From assembly GCA_015680905.1 (NCBI GenBank), contig CM027383.1, positions 92,764,001 through 92,828,000 of the forward strand: 64,000 nucleotides of DNA. Reading direction: 5' to 3'. Made by a program: the position numbers and the translations under genes. Numbering within the stretch: position 1 is the first letter of the stretch; each line of letters begins with the position of its first letter. Positions 1-10,896 of this stretch are shown in pieces. The notes beneath the pieces are model-generated. The model saw only the letters and a list, made by a program, of their open reading frames with translations. It ran no database searches and had not been told where the DNA came from. This DNA is from Coptis chinensis. Its lineage: Eukaryota; Streptophyta; Magnoliopsida; Ranunculales; Ranunculaceae.

Positions 1-89
1 GTAAAATCAATGCTCAAGGTCAGTTTTTTCTTGGCAATTACTGTTAATGGTTAGAGTTAGTAATATGTAATCCACACTTTAAAATTATC

Positions 90-527
90 ATGTCATCATC
101 TATACCCACACAGGTTCTCCTTCAACAACAACTAGGCAATACTATGGCAGGTAATAATGTGACAGCCAATGCCAAACCACATATGAGTGTGGCTACACCC
201 AGAACTGAAATTGGTTCTAGTTCCGCTCAACGCCATTCTCTAGCAACCCCTCAGAACTTGACTCCTGCTTTTGGGTCACTTAAACAACCTAGAGTCACAT
301 TACTAGATAAGTTTGGTACAGAAGTTGCTAAAGGGTCTATTGATGTAAGTGCAAAAATTTGTCATGGCAGAATTCTGGTTGGTGGAGAGAGAAGAGTGTA
401 TATTGATGAAGTAATGGTTCTTGATGCTGCTGTTTATGATGGTCCACAAGATGGTAATGAAACTTTTAATGCTTGGCTTGAAGGAGGGTATATAGCTTGG
501 CTTGATGGGGGATTGAAGTATGATTAA
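90..527 (+). pseudogene. TNPA-like CACTA protein, C-terminal fragment
   Basis: A 145-residue open frame. The first 70 residues are low-complexity and rich in S, T, Q and N. The last 75 form a compact domain with VTLLDKFGTEVAKGSI, a CHGR motif and RRVYIDEVMVLDAAVYDG. The same layout (LLG/LLD, then a C-x-G-R/E box, then YVDEV or YIDEV) appears in the better-preserved CACTA gene at 51875-52243. This matches the C-terminal domain of plant Tnp1/En/Spm-like proteins, which bind subterminal repeats. No upstream exons are visible because the window starts here. It is probably the last exon or exons of the TNPA-like gene of the element ending at 5814. The family call rests on remembered patterns. Confidence 0.5.
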
Positions 528-1083
528 TGTTTGTAGGTTTTAGACTTTTTTTGGATTCTCTACTTTTTGCTCTTCCTTCTTTAGTTTAAGCTCAAGACAT
601 ATATTTTTATGTGGTTGTGGTTGCCATGACTTGGAACTTTTTGGGTGTGTTGTCATGCCTTGAAATTTTTATGTGGTTAGTCTTGTGTAGTTGTAATAAT
701 ATAACAAACTCTTTAGCTGTCAAATCTTTTTATTGGTTTTATGTCGTGACTTGCCTTGTTATAAACAAACCAAGGCCTTTTGTGTATTTAAGTTTTTAGT
801 GCATATGGCAGATGTCGAGATACTTGGACCAATTAGTAGTCAGCCGGGGGATGCGTAAACCCCTAGTTAGTTTTTGTTTATTTTCTTCTTCTATTTTCTA
901 TTAGCTATTTTAATATGAAGTTCTTATTTTCATTTATATCACTAATAAATGTGTAATTTTTTGATGCATGCGAGGTTCCTAATGTTGGAGAAATGATGTT
1001 GAGTGTCAACCTTCCAACACAAGTAATAGTTTTTTTCTTCGAACACAAGAAATCAAAATTCTCCGTACTCGTCTTATCTATAT
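528..1083. other. AT-rich spacer inside CACTA element
   Basis: Downstream of the TNPA-like fragment there is T-rich sequence without a convincing coding exon. The open frame near 611-799 has no recognisable motif. The stretch 965-1030 has coding-like composition but could not be matched to a family. Confidence 0.4.
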
Positions 1084-1161
1084 CAGAATCTGTATTGGGC
1101 CGATAGTGGTGACTTAGTGGCTATTGCTAGCGACGCATCCTTCTACATCCTGAAGTACAGT
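1084..1161 (+). pseudogene. Captured exon of coatomer subunit beta' (COPB2)
   Basis: Translation gives NLYWADSGDLVAIASDASF followed by YILKY. This is the conserved block just after the WD40 repeats of coatomer beta', a COPI coat subunit that acts in Golgi-ER vesicle traffic. The piece ends at a good donor (AGT|GTAAGG at 1161/1162). Nothing else of the roughly 900-residue protein is seen nearby, so this is a single captured exon or part of one. It cannot encode a working coat protein. The identification is from memory of the family motif and is fairly specific. Confidence 0.7.
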
Positions 1162-1434
1162 GTAAGGACTCTCTCCTCTCTCTGCTTGTGTTTGAAGAGT
1201 TTAATTTTTAGTGCATTTGATGATGATGACAGGGCAAGTTTCAATTTCAATTAAAACCCTAATTTCAATTGTTTATGGGATAAAGTCATTTCAGAATTTT
1301 AGAACCACGCATGAAAGTCAACGAGCGTGATAACAGAAGGTCTCCACATCTTGACCAAAAAGTCGAGTGTGAGAAAGAGAGGGAAAATTAATCATGGACA
1401 CGAACGCAGGTGAATTTAATTAAACATTCATTGA

Positions 1435-1449
1435 TTTTTTTTTTTTTTT
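1435..1449 (-). other. Poly(A) tract of retropseudogene
   Basis: A run of 15 T on the + strand is a run of 15 A on the - strand. It lies about 230 bp after the stop codon of the - strand pseudogene at 1678-2510. This fits the poly(A) tail of a retroposed mRNA. I found no clean flanking target duplication, so the link is inferred. Confidence 0.45.
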
Positions 1450-1677
1450 GACACGTTACAATTCCTGATTCAATTTTTTTTTAAAAAAAATTTCAACTTG
1501 TAACTTTCAAACTATGGTTCAACCGAACACATTACACTGTGATACAAAGCTCAAGATTGAAACAAAGAAAGTAAAGGGGATATAAAAATTTGAAACTCCC
1601 TCTTCTATATCAGTCTACATTGTATTTTTTCTGCTCACAGCAAATTCCATGAGGTATCAAGACTTCATAAATGCAAC

Positions 1678-2510
1678 ACTAATCCACATTATGAAACCCT
1701 GGGAGAAGAGAAGTGATGAAGCCAACAATGATAGTCTGAATCTCCTTTACAATTACCCTCCTGTTAAAGCCGTTTTGTTCATCAGGTTCCACCTGGTTAT
1801 CATTTTCAACTGATCGATTTTCATTCTCTCCCTGATTCTCATCTCCAGGTTGTCCCTCAACTCGAGCAGCGTTTTAACCATCTGGCCTAGCAGCACCAAG
1901 AGCATTCTCAGCCCTAACAGGAGGTTGTGGTTGTGGAGGTGCCGCTGCCCTATGCATGCCTTGTGAAAGCCACCGTATCAAAGGAGTGAGAGCTCCACCG
2001 ATAGAAATAAAACGGTCTTTGTGAAAACCGTAAGTGGCAAGTCTCTGTTTTTGATCCATCTTGGTTGAACGCGAAAAAATGACAAAGAACCAACTTCAGT
2101 ATCAAGAACAAGTCAAGTTGGAATGCGAAGTGAAATCTCCTTACACCAACTTGTCTTTGTGGTGCATGTTGTTGCCGCCCCTCTTGTCCATGCTCGTCAG
2201 TCATCGCTCCATCCTCAGCAGTAGTTCTCCTTGTGGGTATAGTGTAGTTAAGAGGAATTAGTGTGTTGGAAGGAATTCCAGACATCGGAGGCATAAATGG
2301 GAAAGTGGGCATAGCATAAAGACCAGCACCAAGGTTAGTCTGTTGCTCTTGATTTTGCATAGGAATTAAACATGTCACAAATGCAGGGCACATGATTGGA
2401 AACATCATCTTGATATCACCATTAGGAGATGTTGGGAAACCAGCTGGCACCTGAGACTGCTTTGTTGATTTGGGTATTGAGGACGAAGAATTTGCTTCCG
2501 TCGTCGCCAT
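1678..2510 (-). pseudogene. Intronless pseudogene of a conserved plant membrane protein
   Basis: The - strand reads from MATTEANSSSSIPKSTK at 2510 through a proline-rich middle (TFPFMPPMSGIPSNTLIPL). A hydrophobic stretch follows (FQLDLFLILKLVLCHFFAFN), then GALTPLIRWLSQGMHRAAAP, an acidic tail, and IVKEIQTIIVGFITSLLPGF before a stop at 1678. I recognise the parts as one conserved plant family with a C-terminal membrane region, but I cannot give it a reliable name. It is broken twice. A frameshift follows FNQDGS, so the C-terminal half continues in another frame. An in-frame TAA after ARPDG (about 1876) also interrupts it. There are no introns and an A-run follows downstream, so a retrocopy is likely. 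The conserved WWG before IVKEI, expected from family memory, reads RRV here. Confidence 0.65.
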
Positions 2511-2549
2511 TATTATTGCTAATTCAATTGATGCTTACCATTTTTTCAG

Positions 2550-4158
2550 ATTCAGTACTGCAGTTTCTGGGACACATTCCGTTGCTACAAAGACTCCCTA
2601 GTTCATCTCTCAAGAAGATTGCACGTGTTGTTCATTTCAAACATTTCAATAAGAATAGAGAAAAACAATAAAATTTAGATTAATTTGTTTTGAATTTGTA
2701 ACTGTTTGATTGGGATGTTGTGTTGTTGTAGACCACAGTGATCTCATTGTTCGAGAAGGAGATAATGGGGATGGAACTTACTTCATATGGGATGGAGAGG
2801 TAACATGTTGTTGTTTATTGATGTAACTGTTCAAGTTTATTGATGTTACTAAATCAATGATCTTGTAGGTACTGTAACTCCTGTTCATGAGGCAGATGTA
2901 ATTGTTTTGTCTAAGGTATTTACTTTCTTAAATACAAGTGTTATTATGTCAATTTTAGCATATTTACACCCCCCCCCCCCCTGCACACACCGAAAAGCAA
3001 GGACGAGATAGATTAGATTCTGATGCATTGTAATTTGATGATGGCAGCTCACCTGCTTGGTGCTGCCTAATAGATACAGTTCTTTAATGAAGCCAAAATC
3101 GATATGGAATGTTGATGATACACTATGCTCAATGTTGGAACATTTACTGCATTTGAAGCCAATAGACGTAAGTTTCATTATTCGATTCTTTTACCATCTC
3201 GGTATTAGGAGAGGATACTAAAAAAACCACAATCTAATTAATTCATATATTAGATGAACACAACTTTTTCATGAGTAAGATAGAATTTACCAGTATTGTA
3301 ATTTGTACTCATCCTTTTTGTTTCTGTCTTTTTTAAAGTCAACACTTTTCATGGATTCACTTTTTGAGATGCTCCGAGGTTTGCACAAGTTTTTGGAGGA
3401 CAACTGGTTGGGCAGGTCTGTTCTAGTCTTCGTTTTTGTTACTTCAGTTTGTCTCAACTCTGTATATCTCTCTTTTCAATCTTATCTTTTGGAGTATAGT
3501 CTGATCTAAGAAGAAACTCGGTATTAAAATTTAAAAACATGCAAGTAGCTTTCAAAATCTAACAAAGAAAATAATCCATTTTCCATCTAAGAACCGAAAA
3601 TTTTGATATAAAAATACTTAAACTTGTTGAAGAGTTAACTTTCACAAGAATGACAACTTCAGCTCTTGAATGGACACAATAAGATTCTTTTTGAACCTTC
3701 CTTTAGAGTGCCTCCCATTTCTTTCAAATCTTAGATCAGGAACAACTACAAATGCAACAAACTCTTTTTTTGCTTTTATCTGCAACAAAATCCATTTTAG
3801 ATCATCCGCCAAATATTTGTGGCAGAAACAAAGAGATCCTTAAAATGGAAGAAGAATACCATACAGATCTAGTAAACTATAGTGAGCCAGTAGTAGATTT
3901 AGTGATTCTTTGCATAAGGTGCACATGGCAGCGATAATTTCTCAAATGAATTTGCCTCAGTGATCAACGCTACCAATACATTAATATCTAGTTGATGTTT
4001 TATTAATAGATAGTTTTTTTCGCAGAATTCTTAATGCACTGTATCTCTAAAATGTTCTACGATTTGCAGGCCTTGGCTGCAGCATCAAAGACTGTTGATT
4101 GCCTTAAGTTTGTCCATAGTTTGCAGAGTTGTTTTCTTCTTGTTGGGGATCTTAAAGG
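2550..4158 (+). pseudogene. Captured acyl-CoA thioesterase (cNMP-binding/hotdog type), broken
   Basis: Successive exon-like blocks match plant acyl-CoA thioesterase 2-type proteins, which are peroxisomal enzymes hydrolysing acyl-CoA. They are: LQFLGHIPLLQRLPSSSLKK (from 2550 after a good acceptor); DLIVREGDNGDGTYFIWDGE (about 2740-2802); VHEADVIVLSK (2884-2916); LTCLVLP to HLLHLKPIDV (3048-3167); VNTFHGFTF-stop-DAPRFAQ to FGGQLVGQ (3338-3415); and ALAAASKTVDCLKFVHSL to LLVGDLK (4070-4158). This is the cyclic-nucleotide-binding-like N-terminus and the start of the first hotdog domain, in order and with most splice sites kept. A TGA at 3365-3367 replaces the Pro of TLPDAP. The donor of the first exon and the rest of the thioesterase domain are missing. 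It is a captured, non-functional copy. Confidence 0.82.
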
Positions 4159-4537
4159 TGAGTGCATTTTCTATGTCTTAAATCAAATAGTCACCAGGGA
4201 CGCCGTCACCAGCCGGTGAGATAGCATCAGTAGCTGTTTATGATGGACTGTAGTATCTTATTGCTTCCCTGAGCCACATTTTATAAGCAAAAATGACCCC
4301 ATCAATGTGGTCCTTTTCAAGATGTTGCTTTCAGCACTATTATTGGAGCTACCGTGCACCATTCAAATCAGAGTACGTGCTTTCTGTGACAATAATGAGA
4401 TTATAGGTCATAATCCCAGTGCAAAAAAATTGGTCGGCATAAGTAGGTGTCTACTTGTAACCCTTGTGTGGTTCATGAATAAACCTTTATTTATTTGTAT
4501 CTTTAACATAATCTTGACTTATTTCTTTCACTTGTAG

Positions 4538-4614
4538 TCAAAATTGGACGGCTTGGCTACCGGGTAACTAAGCAATTTGATCTGGAGACAAAGCAGCGGT
4601 CTCTTCTCTTCCAG
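4538..4614 (+). pseudogene. Captured exon of splicing factor 3A subunit 2
   Basis: One exon lies between a good acceptor (CTTGTAG|TC) and donor (CCAG|GTGTTT). It encodes KIGRLGYRVTKQFDLETKQ plus RSLLFQ. This is the highly conserved block after the matrin-type zinc finger of SF3A2 (SF3a66), a U2 snRNP component. The family reads GRPGYRVTKQ with Pro where this copy has Leu. No other SF3A2 exon was found, so this is a single captured exon immediately downstream of the thioesterase fragments. It adds to the mosaic nature of the element. Confidence 0.8.
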
Positions 4615-5399
4615 GTGTTTATCTTTGTCTAATACCATCCGTTTAGTTAACTTCTATGACATTTTTTTACCAGTATTCCATCCTAATGCCTTTGTCAAAA
4701 AACATTTTAATAGAGCTAGTAAAGTCACAAAAACCATTGTGGGTTAGCTTGAAGTGATTTGTATGGGCATAAAGTATGCCTTCGTCTATAGAAATTAGTT
4801 GTTCTTATCCATAAGCTTTATTCAAATAGTGGTCTAATAGTTGAGGAAGTGCTACTACAAGAGCTGACATTAGCCCACCACACTAACCAACTCATCATTT
4901 CTTCAGTTCTTACAACCTAATGAAAAGTTTCTTAAGAAATTTTGTAATGTTTCTCTCACTTTTTTCAGTTCTTGCCAGGCTTTGTCAAATAAGGGGTGAT
5001 ATCGTGGGAAAAGTTATGGGAATTGCAGATGTGCACCCCTGAAACTGATGGGGGAACACTCGAGAGAGCAATAACAGGCGAGCAGTGACGACCAATACAA
5101 TGGAATATTCTATGACGGCATATTAGACATCCCAAAATTAGGTTATGTGAAGTCATTTCTATATAAGTTTGATTTGTAAATTGGGATTTTGATTGGTGTC
5201 TATATTTTTATACTAATTAATGTTTAATTGATTAATGGTTTTGTTTTTTGTTATTATATGTTGATTAAGTTTGTGGAATGTGATATCTCTATAAGATGGA
5301 ATATTCATATGTGCTAGAGTTAGATGTGCAGGGTGAATTTTTTTTGACATTTTGACCTGGAAAATAAATAAATATTTATTTATTTTTACTAACAAAACT
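4615..5399. other. Non-coding interior of CACTA element
   Basis: No protein motif was recognised. A short stretch near 4965-5080 has higher GC and could be another captured exon, but it has no identifiable family. Confidence 0.35.
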
Positions 5400-5814
5400 T
5401 TAGTAACGGATATATCCGTTACAAACATCGATATAAATAGCAAGTGACACATCTATTACTAACGGATATATCCATTACACTAATCGATATTAATAGCAAG
5501 TGGCACACCTATTACTAACAGATATATTTGTGACATATGAAAATTGATTTCCCACTAGAAAAGTAACTAAAGAAATGCCAAACGTTACTAACACTTACAT
5601 CCGTTAGAAATGAATAGATTCAACAATTGGCTATCCGTTACAAAGAATTATAGTAACGGATATAAGCGTTACTAAGATTCATTTAAGTAACGATTATATC
5701 CGTTACTAAATTTAGCCTAAGTGACTATAACACCCTAGAGTTAACGGATATAAGCGTTAGTAAAAATATAAGTAACGGATATAGCTGTTAGTAAACACCT
5801 TTTCTAGTGTAGTG
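5400..5814. repeat. Subterminal palindromic repeats and right TIR of CACTA element
   Basis: At least eight copies of a TAACGGATATATCCGTTA-type motif or its halves occur between 5400 and 5795, in both orientations. They vary as GTAACGGATATAAGCGTTAC and similar forms. The block ends with the terminal inverted repeat CACTACACTAGAAAAGG (- strand, from 5814). In En/Spm elements such motifs are TNPA binding sites. The three CACTA elements in this window each use a different palindrome. Confidence 0.75.
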
Positions 5815-6031
5815 GGTGTTTGGTTATTTGTCGAGAATTGTATTGTATTGTAGTCGGGTGGGTTGCGATTATGTATATGTAAAGACTATGGTTGTTTTGG
5901 AAACTTATATACTTATGTATGTTGTCAGTAATGAATGTGTGTTTCTTAGATTTTGAATTTGGTTAATAATGTTGCAGACATGTCTCCAAATATGAAATGT
6001 CATCAATTAATTTAGGGAACATTCAGATACA

Positions 6032-6677
6032 TTATTTTGGAACTGATAGCTTCCTGACAAGTTTTGCTAGATCAGTTACATTGCCCTCTATTTGCATCTT
6101 AACAAGACTATCAATACATAGCTTCAGTTTACCCTCTTCTTCTATTGGCTTCTTCAATTTACCCTCTTCTTCTGTTGGCTTCTTCAGTTTACCATTTTCT
6201 TCTTTTTGCTTCTCCAGTTCATCAAACCACTTAAAGCCACTGCATATTGGTGATCCCTTACACCTAAGAAACCTTTTTCCCATGTTGTGTTCCTGGCCAC
6301 TCTTCCTAACTACTATGGTTAGCTTGCAACCAGGGTAGACACATGGATAATCTAGCCATTTGCACTGGTACTTCCAATGATCCGATTCTCCACAGTTAAA
6401 ACAACCTCCAAAACCTTCATTATTGTCACCTGATGCTATTCCTCCCTGATATTAAAACAGAAAAACAAACAAAAACTTAATTTGTATAAACCCCTTTTAA
6501 TTTGTATAAACCCCCAATTTTTTTACTTTCATTTGTTTTGACTCCTAATTTGGTAGAGGCACACTTCATCCACAAAAGGAGATGAGGAAGTCTGTTATAA
6601 CTTATAACAGATGCAAAACAAGTTCAAAAATTACTAACCTGACTTGATGAGGCACTTCTAGAACCATCACCACCCAT
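6032..6677 (-). CDS. CCHC zinc knuckle + GRF zinc-finger protein, two exons
   Basis: Exon 1 is 6639-6677 (MGGDGSRSASSSQ, then donor GTTAGTAA). Exon 2 is 6032-6445, after the acceptor ATATCAG. The joined frame is open for 150 residues. It contains a CCHC knuckle (CFNCGESDHWKYQC, about residues 26-39) and a GRF-type zinc finger (residues about 46-80: CVYPGCKLTIVV, then FLRCKG, then CSGFKWF). A Lys/Glu-rich tail follows with two tandem copies of a GKLKKP-EEE unit, probably coiled. GRF fingers bind single-stranded nucleic acid. In plants many short GRF proteins are linked to transposons or are solo genes of unknown role. No stops or frameshifts are seen. It lies just outside the CACTA terminus at 5814. 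The function is unknown. Confidence 0.6.
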
Positions 6678-8997
6678 CTTCTCCGAAAACATAAAAGAAA
6701 CGAGATTGGAGATGAAAACAAGAAAATTGGAGACTAATGAACTCAATTTATAGTGGTTACATCACGAAGGGTAAAATTGGTATTTCACGTATAGTTAAAC
6801 TTGTTAGAGTCAACTTAATTCAATGACTCTTTTTTAGGGGCATTTTAGGCAATATAGCAAATATGGATGATTTCTGAACGGAGCCAGGATAGAGTGGGGG
6901 AGCTTTTGTGATGATTCAAAATTTGGAGGGTAAACACAATAGCATTTCATAAAATGGGGGTTTTCACTAATAAACCCTACATTTCATAGTCTTGACTCTT
7001 GATAAGTTGATATATGGTTGAACTGCCTTTACTTTTAAACTTAAAAACAATTAAACTAAAATTAACTCTTAAGCACTCACTCTGAACATTCTCCCATGTA
7101 TGAGTTGGTCTGGTATAAGAAGCGCGTGTTTAAGCAAACATTTGGTTCTTAAGCTAATATTTGATCGTGACTTATGGTGTTGAATGCAATGCATGCTGCA
7201 TCAAATATAGAATTATTAACTGACGCAGTTCTTTCCTCAAAACAAATACCATATTTCCACTCTAAATGTCTTTCTTAAGTCTTAACATATCCAAATTTGC
7301 CACTTATAGAACCAAATTCACTTCCACATATTTAAGGGCTAACAAAGTGTTTACCTAACCATGGAATTGAAGGTACTAAGGTACTTATTTCCGTGGATTT
7401 TTATATCTGTGTGGAAAATGTAGGAATAGCCGAATGGTAGTATTAGGGTCAATGCTCCAAGTTCAATTGATTTGATGCATGCATTCAAATCCTTCATTGA
7501 GTAACAAATTTGGCCAACCACTTCATTGACTCGAATGTGGTATGGTTACACGATTCAACGGAATGATCGACAAAATTGTAAACAGCTCCGTGACAATATT
7601 AAGTGCCAATTGTGTCAGTGCATATGTTCTTTTTCATGGCCTGCCTGTGATCTGTGTTGCTACATTTGTAGGCCTGAAGGCCAATTTCTGAAGCAAGTGT
7701 TGGGCCACCTGGATATCACTCGAGTAAGAAAAGTTCCCTGAAATATGAACACCTGAAGCCCACGAGCCCTTCCTAATCCGTTGAGACGGGCCCCATGTGT
7801 ACCAGTATATCAGTTCGTACTTTGTAAGTTCGTAGTCCTCGAAATTGGGGAAAAAGTGTGAATTATTAAGGTACACTAATTACTAAGTTAATCCCAAAAA
7901 ATTCCATGTATATCAACTAATAAACTATTATTTATCTTAATCATTTTATAGACCTTGAGAGTTGAGACATAGTCATTTCGTTCACTTGCTCCATCCACAG
8001 ACCACAATGCTGCATAAAGTGATAATGGGTCATGCTTTTGATGTTAATGAGGTTCTTGTATTCACATTGACAAATGTTCTTCTAGATCTAGACATAGGAA
8101 ATAAACTACTGTTCAGAAATTTACACAAAAAATTACCAAAAAAAAAAAAATTACACAAAAGTTTTGAATTTCCAAGTGTCTTCCCTGAATCTCCCGCAAT
8201 GTTTCAGGATAAGCCAAAATTTTGAATTCTTAACTCGTTAAAACATCTCAAAATTGTGAACTCTATGTTACTTGGATACAATTTAGTCAATCACTCAGAA
8301 ATTGCGCCGATTCATTTTCAATTATCAGGTGTTTAGAATCTTTCACTTAGTTTAATACTTTAATAAGCGTGCTTAGAATGTAGGACCATAAATGGGAAAA
8401 TGAAGCCTTTTGTGGGTCTCATCGTGCACGCCCGACATTTAGATTCCAAATAGATCGGCTTAAAATCAGTATTTGTAGCAAAATGCCACCACGGCCAAAA
8501 AAATATCGCATGATCTTCAACATTTATCACCTAAATTGTTCAATGTATTCCTGGGCTGTGGTGGCCATTTGCTGCAAAAAATACCAATGCCTCGACACTC
8601 GACAGAACTCAGTCACAGAAGATGAGAACATATATATCAGACAGCGCGAACCGTATATTGGAATTTTGGACTTAGTAGTAGACTAGTAGCCATTAGCTTA
8701 GTAGGGAGCTGCAGTGTTGAAATTTTGAAAACCAAGCCAAAAAACAATAACAGCTATTTAGCTTGAAATGGCTGGACATGATGATTCATGATTGATTAGA
8801 CAGCAATGATTTACAGCACGCAATTCCCTCTCAATCACACTCCCCACTCTGCTTTCTTCTGTTCCCTTTTCCTCTTTTCTCAGTTTCTCTGCAACAAAAC
8901 AACAACCTCTTTTCTCAGTTATTATACCCTGCATTTCTCCAAGAAACAAAATCAAAATAAAACCGTTTGAAGGAAAACCCACATTTCATCAACATCA
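6678..8997. other. Intergenic region upstream of patellin gene
   Basis: No convincing gene was found. The stretch 6880-6980 (AAAATGGGGGTTTTCACTAATAAACCC on the + strand, quoted here in two parts: AAAATGGGGGTTTTCAC and TAATAAACCC) resembles the G/C-run termini of MULE-type elements, but no partner terminus was found. Open frames at 7526-7876 and 7962-8225 have no recognisable motif. The patellin 5' region (8690-8997) is rich in TCT/CTT, typical of a plant 5' leader. Confidence 0.4.
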
Positions 8998-10875
8998 ATG
9001 CAAGCTATGGAGGAAGCTTCATCACCATTGCCCCTCCCACAAACTCTAAAAGAACATCCACAAGCCTCACCAAAGCCTTACAAGAAGAGCTTTGTTTCTT
9101 CATTAATTGATGCTACTTCATTCAAGTCACCTTCTTTTAGAGAGGACACTTATGTTATATCTAAGCTGAAATCCCCAGAAGCAAAGGCTTTGTATGAACT
9201 AAAAAAGAAGCTTTCTAGTAGTTCTAATGAGTCTGCTTCAATGTGGGGTGTTTCTCTTTTAAGTGGAGATGAAAGAGCTGATGTTATACTTCTAAAGTTT
9301 CTTAGAGCAAGAGACTTCAAAGTTTCTGAGGCATTCACCATGTTAAAGAAATGCTTAACTTGGAGAAAAGAGTTTGGTGCTGAAAATATAAGTGATGATG
9401 ACTTGGCGTTTAAGGAACTTGAAGGGGTCGTTGCTTACATGTATGCTTGTGATAGAGAAAGTCATCCAGTATGTTATAATGCGTATGGAGTGTTTAAGGA
9501 TAAAGACATGTATGAACGAATTTTTGGCGATGAAGTGAAGCTTAAGAAATTTCTTAGATGGAGAGTTCAAATTCTTGAAAAAGGGATCAATCTTTTGGAT
9601 TTCAAGCCAGGTGGAGTGAACTCAATTATTCAAGTTACTGATCTCAAAGATATGCCCAAGAGAGAACTGAAAGTTGCTTCTACCCAAATTCTGTCTTTGT
9701 TTCAAGATAATTATCCTGAAATGGTTGCTAGAAAGGTAAGTGCTGCTTTTTGAGATTGAATCTGCTTAGAATCTCAGTGTTTCTAATCTGAGTTTTGGTG
9801 ATGCAGGTTTTTATTAATGTTCCATGGTACTTTACTATGTTGTACTCCATGTTTAGTCCTTTCCTTACTCAAAGAACTAAGAGCAAGTTTGTGATTTCTA
9901 AGGAAGGGAATGCTGCTGAGACCCTTTACAAGTAAGTTAATCATTGCCGGAAATTTTAAAACAAATTTGTAGCTTCCACCATGTTGTATTGTTTAAAAAC
10001 TAAGAAGAAGATTTTGAATGGTCTTGGTAGTTTGGTCATTGGTGGTAGGGTTGCTATTTCTTTAACTTGAAACATTCCTTGTCCACTTCCTTTTCAGATA
10101 CACCCACTTTTTGAATTTGAAAGATCTTCCTATTAATGAATTTACATTACTTAATTATAATTTGTAAACCTGATTGGGATTTTAAATATTGTTGCTCTAG
10201 CTTAATTTTGCTACTCTTTTTTTAGTTTATGTAATTAATCTAAATTTATCAATTGTTGGTGATTAGGTTTATAAAACCTGAGAATGTGCCAATCCAGTAT
10301 GGTGGACTTGGTCGCCCAAACGAACTAGAGGACGGTCCGCCTAAACCAGCATCCGAGTTTAATGTCAGAGGAGGAGAGAAAGTGAACCTTGAAATTGATG
10401 GAATTGAGGTATTCATGTGTTAAAAATGTTAATTTGAGTTCTGTACATTAAGGTTAAATGCAGACATAATAGCACCCAAAACACCTTAGGCTTGGGCCAA
10501 ATGGGTGCTGCCTGCACCTTTTACTTCATAGTTTTCGATTGATTCTAATTTGAAAAGTGAGTTGGGTTAAGTTAACTGACCACCTTTGATTGTTTTGAAT
10601 TGTTGCATTGTTTTTAGTGTGGTGCAACAATAACTTGGGACATAGTGGTGGGAGGATGGGAAGTGGAATATAGTGCTGAATTCATACCAATTATGGAGGG
10701 AAGCTACACTATTGCCATAGAAAAGCCAAAAAGGATTGATACACTAGAAGAACCAATTCACAATTCTTTCACTCCTAGAGAAGCTGGTAAGATGGTTCTC
10801 TCAATTGATAATACAAGTTCTCGGAGAAAAAAGGTTGCTGCTTATAGATATTTTGTACGCAAATCGGTATACTAA
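8998..10875 (+). CDS. PATL6: Patellin-6-like SEC14/GOLD protein
   Basis: Four exons: 8998-9735, 9807-9931, 10267-10408 and 10618-10875. All have GT-AG borders and the phases join into 420 residues. Patellins are plant phosphoinositide-binding proteins of membranes and the cell plate. The short N-terminus (about 65 residues) lacks the long acidic region of PATL1-5. A CRAL-TRIO N domain follows (residues about 85-130: ADVILLKFLRARDFKV), then the SEC14 lipid-binding domain (about 150-310: HPVCYNAYGVFKDKDMYER, KPGGVNSIIQVTDLKDMPKR, INVPWYFTMLYSMFSPFLTQ). A C-terminal GOLD domain comes last (about 325-418: ATITWDIVVGGWEVEYSAEF, then KKVAAYRYFVRKS). The sequence agrees best with Arabidopsis PATL6. 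Two in-frame ATGs (residues 1 and 4) are possible starts. No defects are seen, and this is the clearest host gene in the left third. Confidence 0.95.
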
Positions 10876-10890
10876 ACACAATTAGTCTTA

Positions 10891-10896
10891 AATAAA
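10891..10896 (+). terminator. Candidate polyadenylation signal of patellin gene
   Basis: AATAAA lies 16 bases after the patellin stop codon. The position is close for a plant 3' UTR, so other A-rich sites downstream may be used instead. Confidence 0.3.

Larger units (their letters stand above)
1..5814. mobile_element. Right part of a Pack-CACTA (En/Spm) element
   Basis: The right end is CACTACACTAGAAAAGG read on the - strand from 5814 inward. About 400 bp of subterminal repeats built on a TAACGGATATATCCGTTA palindrome follow it. The interior carries a TNPA-like fragment (90-527) and exons of unrelated host genes: coatomer beta', acyl-CoA thioesterase and SF3A2. It also carries an opposite-strand retropseudogene. 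The left terminus lies outside the window, so neither the length nor the target duplication can be confirmed. CACTA elements are DNA transposons that move by a TNPD transposase binding subterminal motifs. Treating everything from base 1 to 5814 as one element is inference from the terminus, the TNPA fragment and the mosaic of gene pieces. Confidence 0.6.

Noticed and set aside
7420..7500. tRNA-like AGTTCAATT loop near TAGGAATAGCCGAATGGTAG
   Set aside because: The start resembles a tRNA D-arm, but no acceptor stem or anticodon arm can be paired.
6997..7900. Open frames 7526-7741 and 7634-7876
   Set aside because: They overlap on opposite strands and have no conserved motif, no splice context and no coding-like codon pattern.
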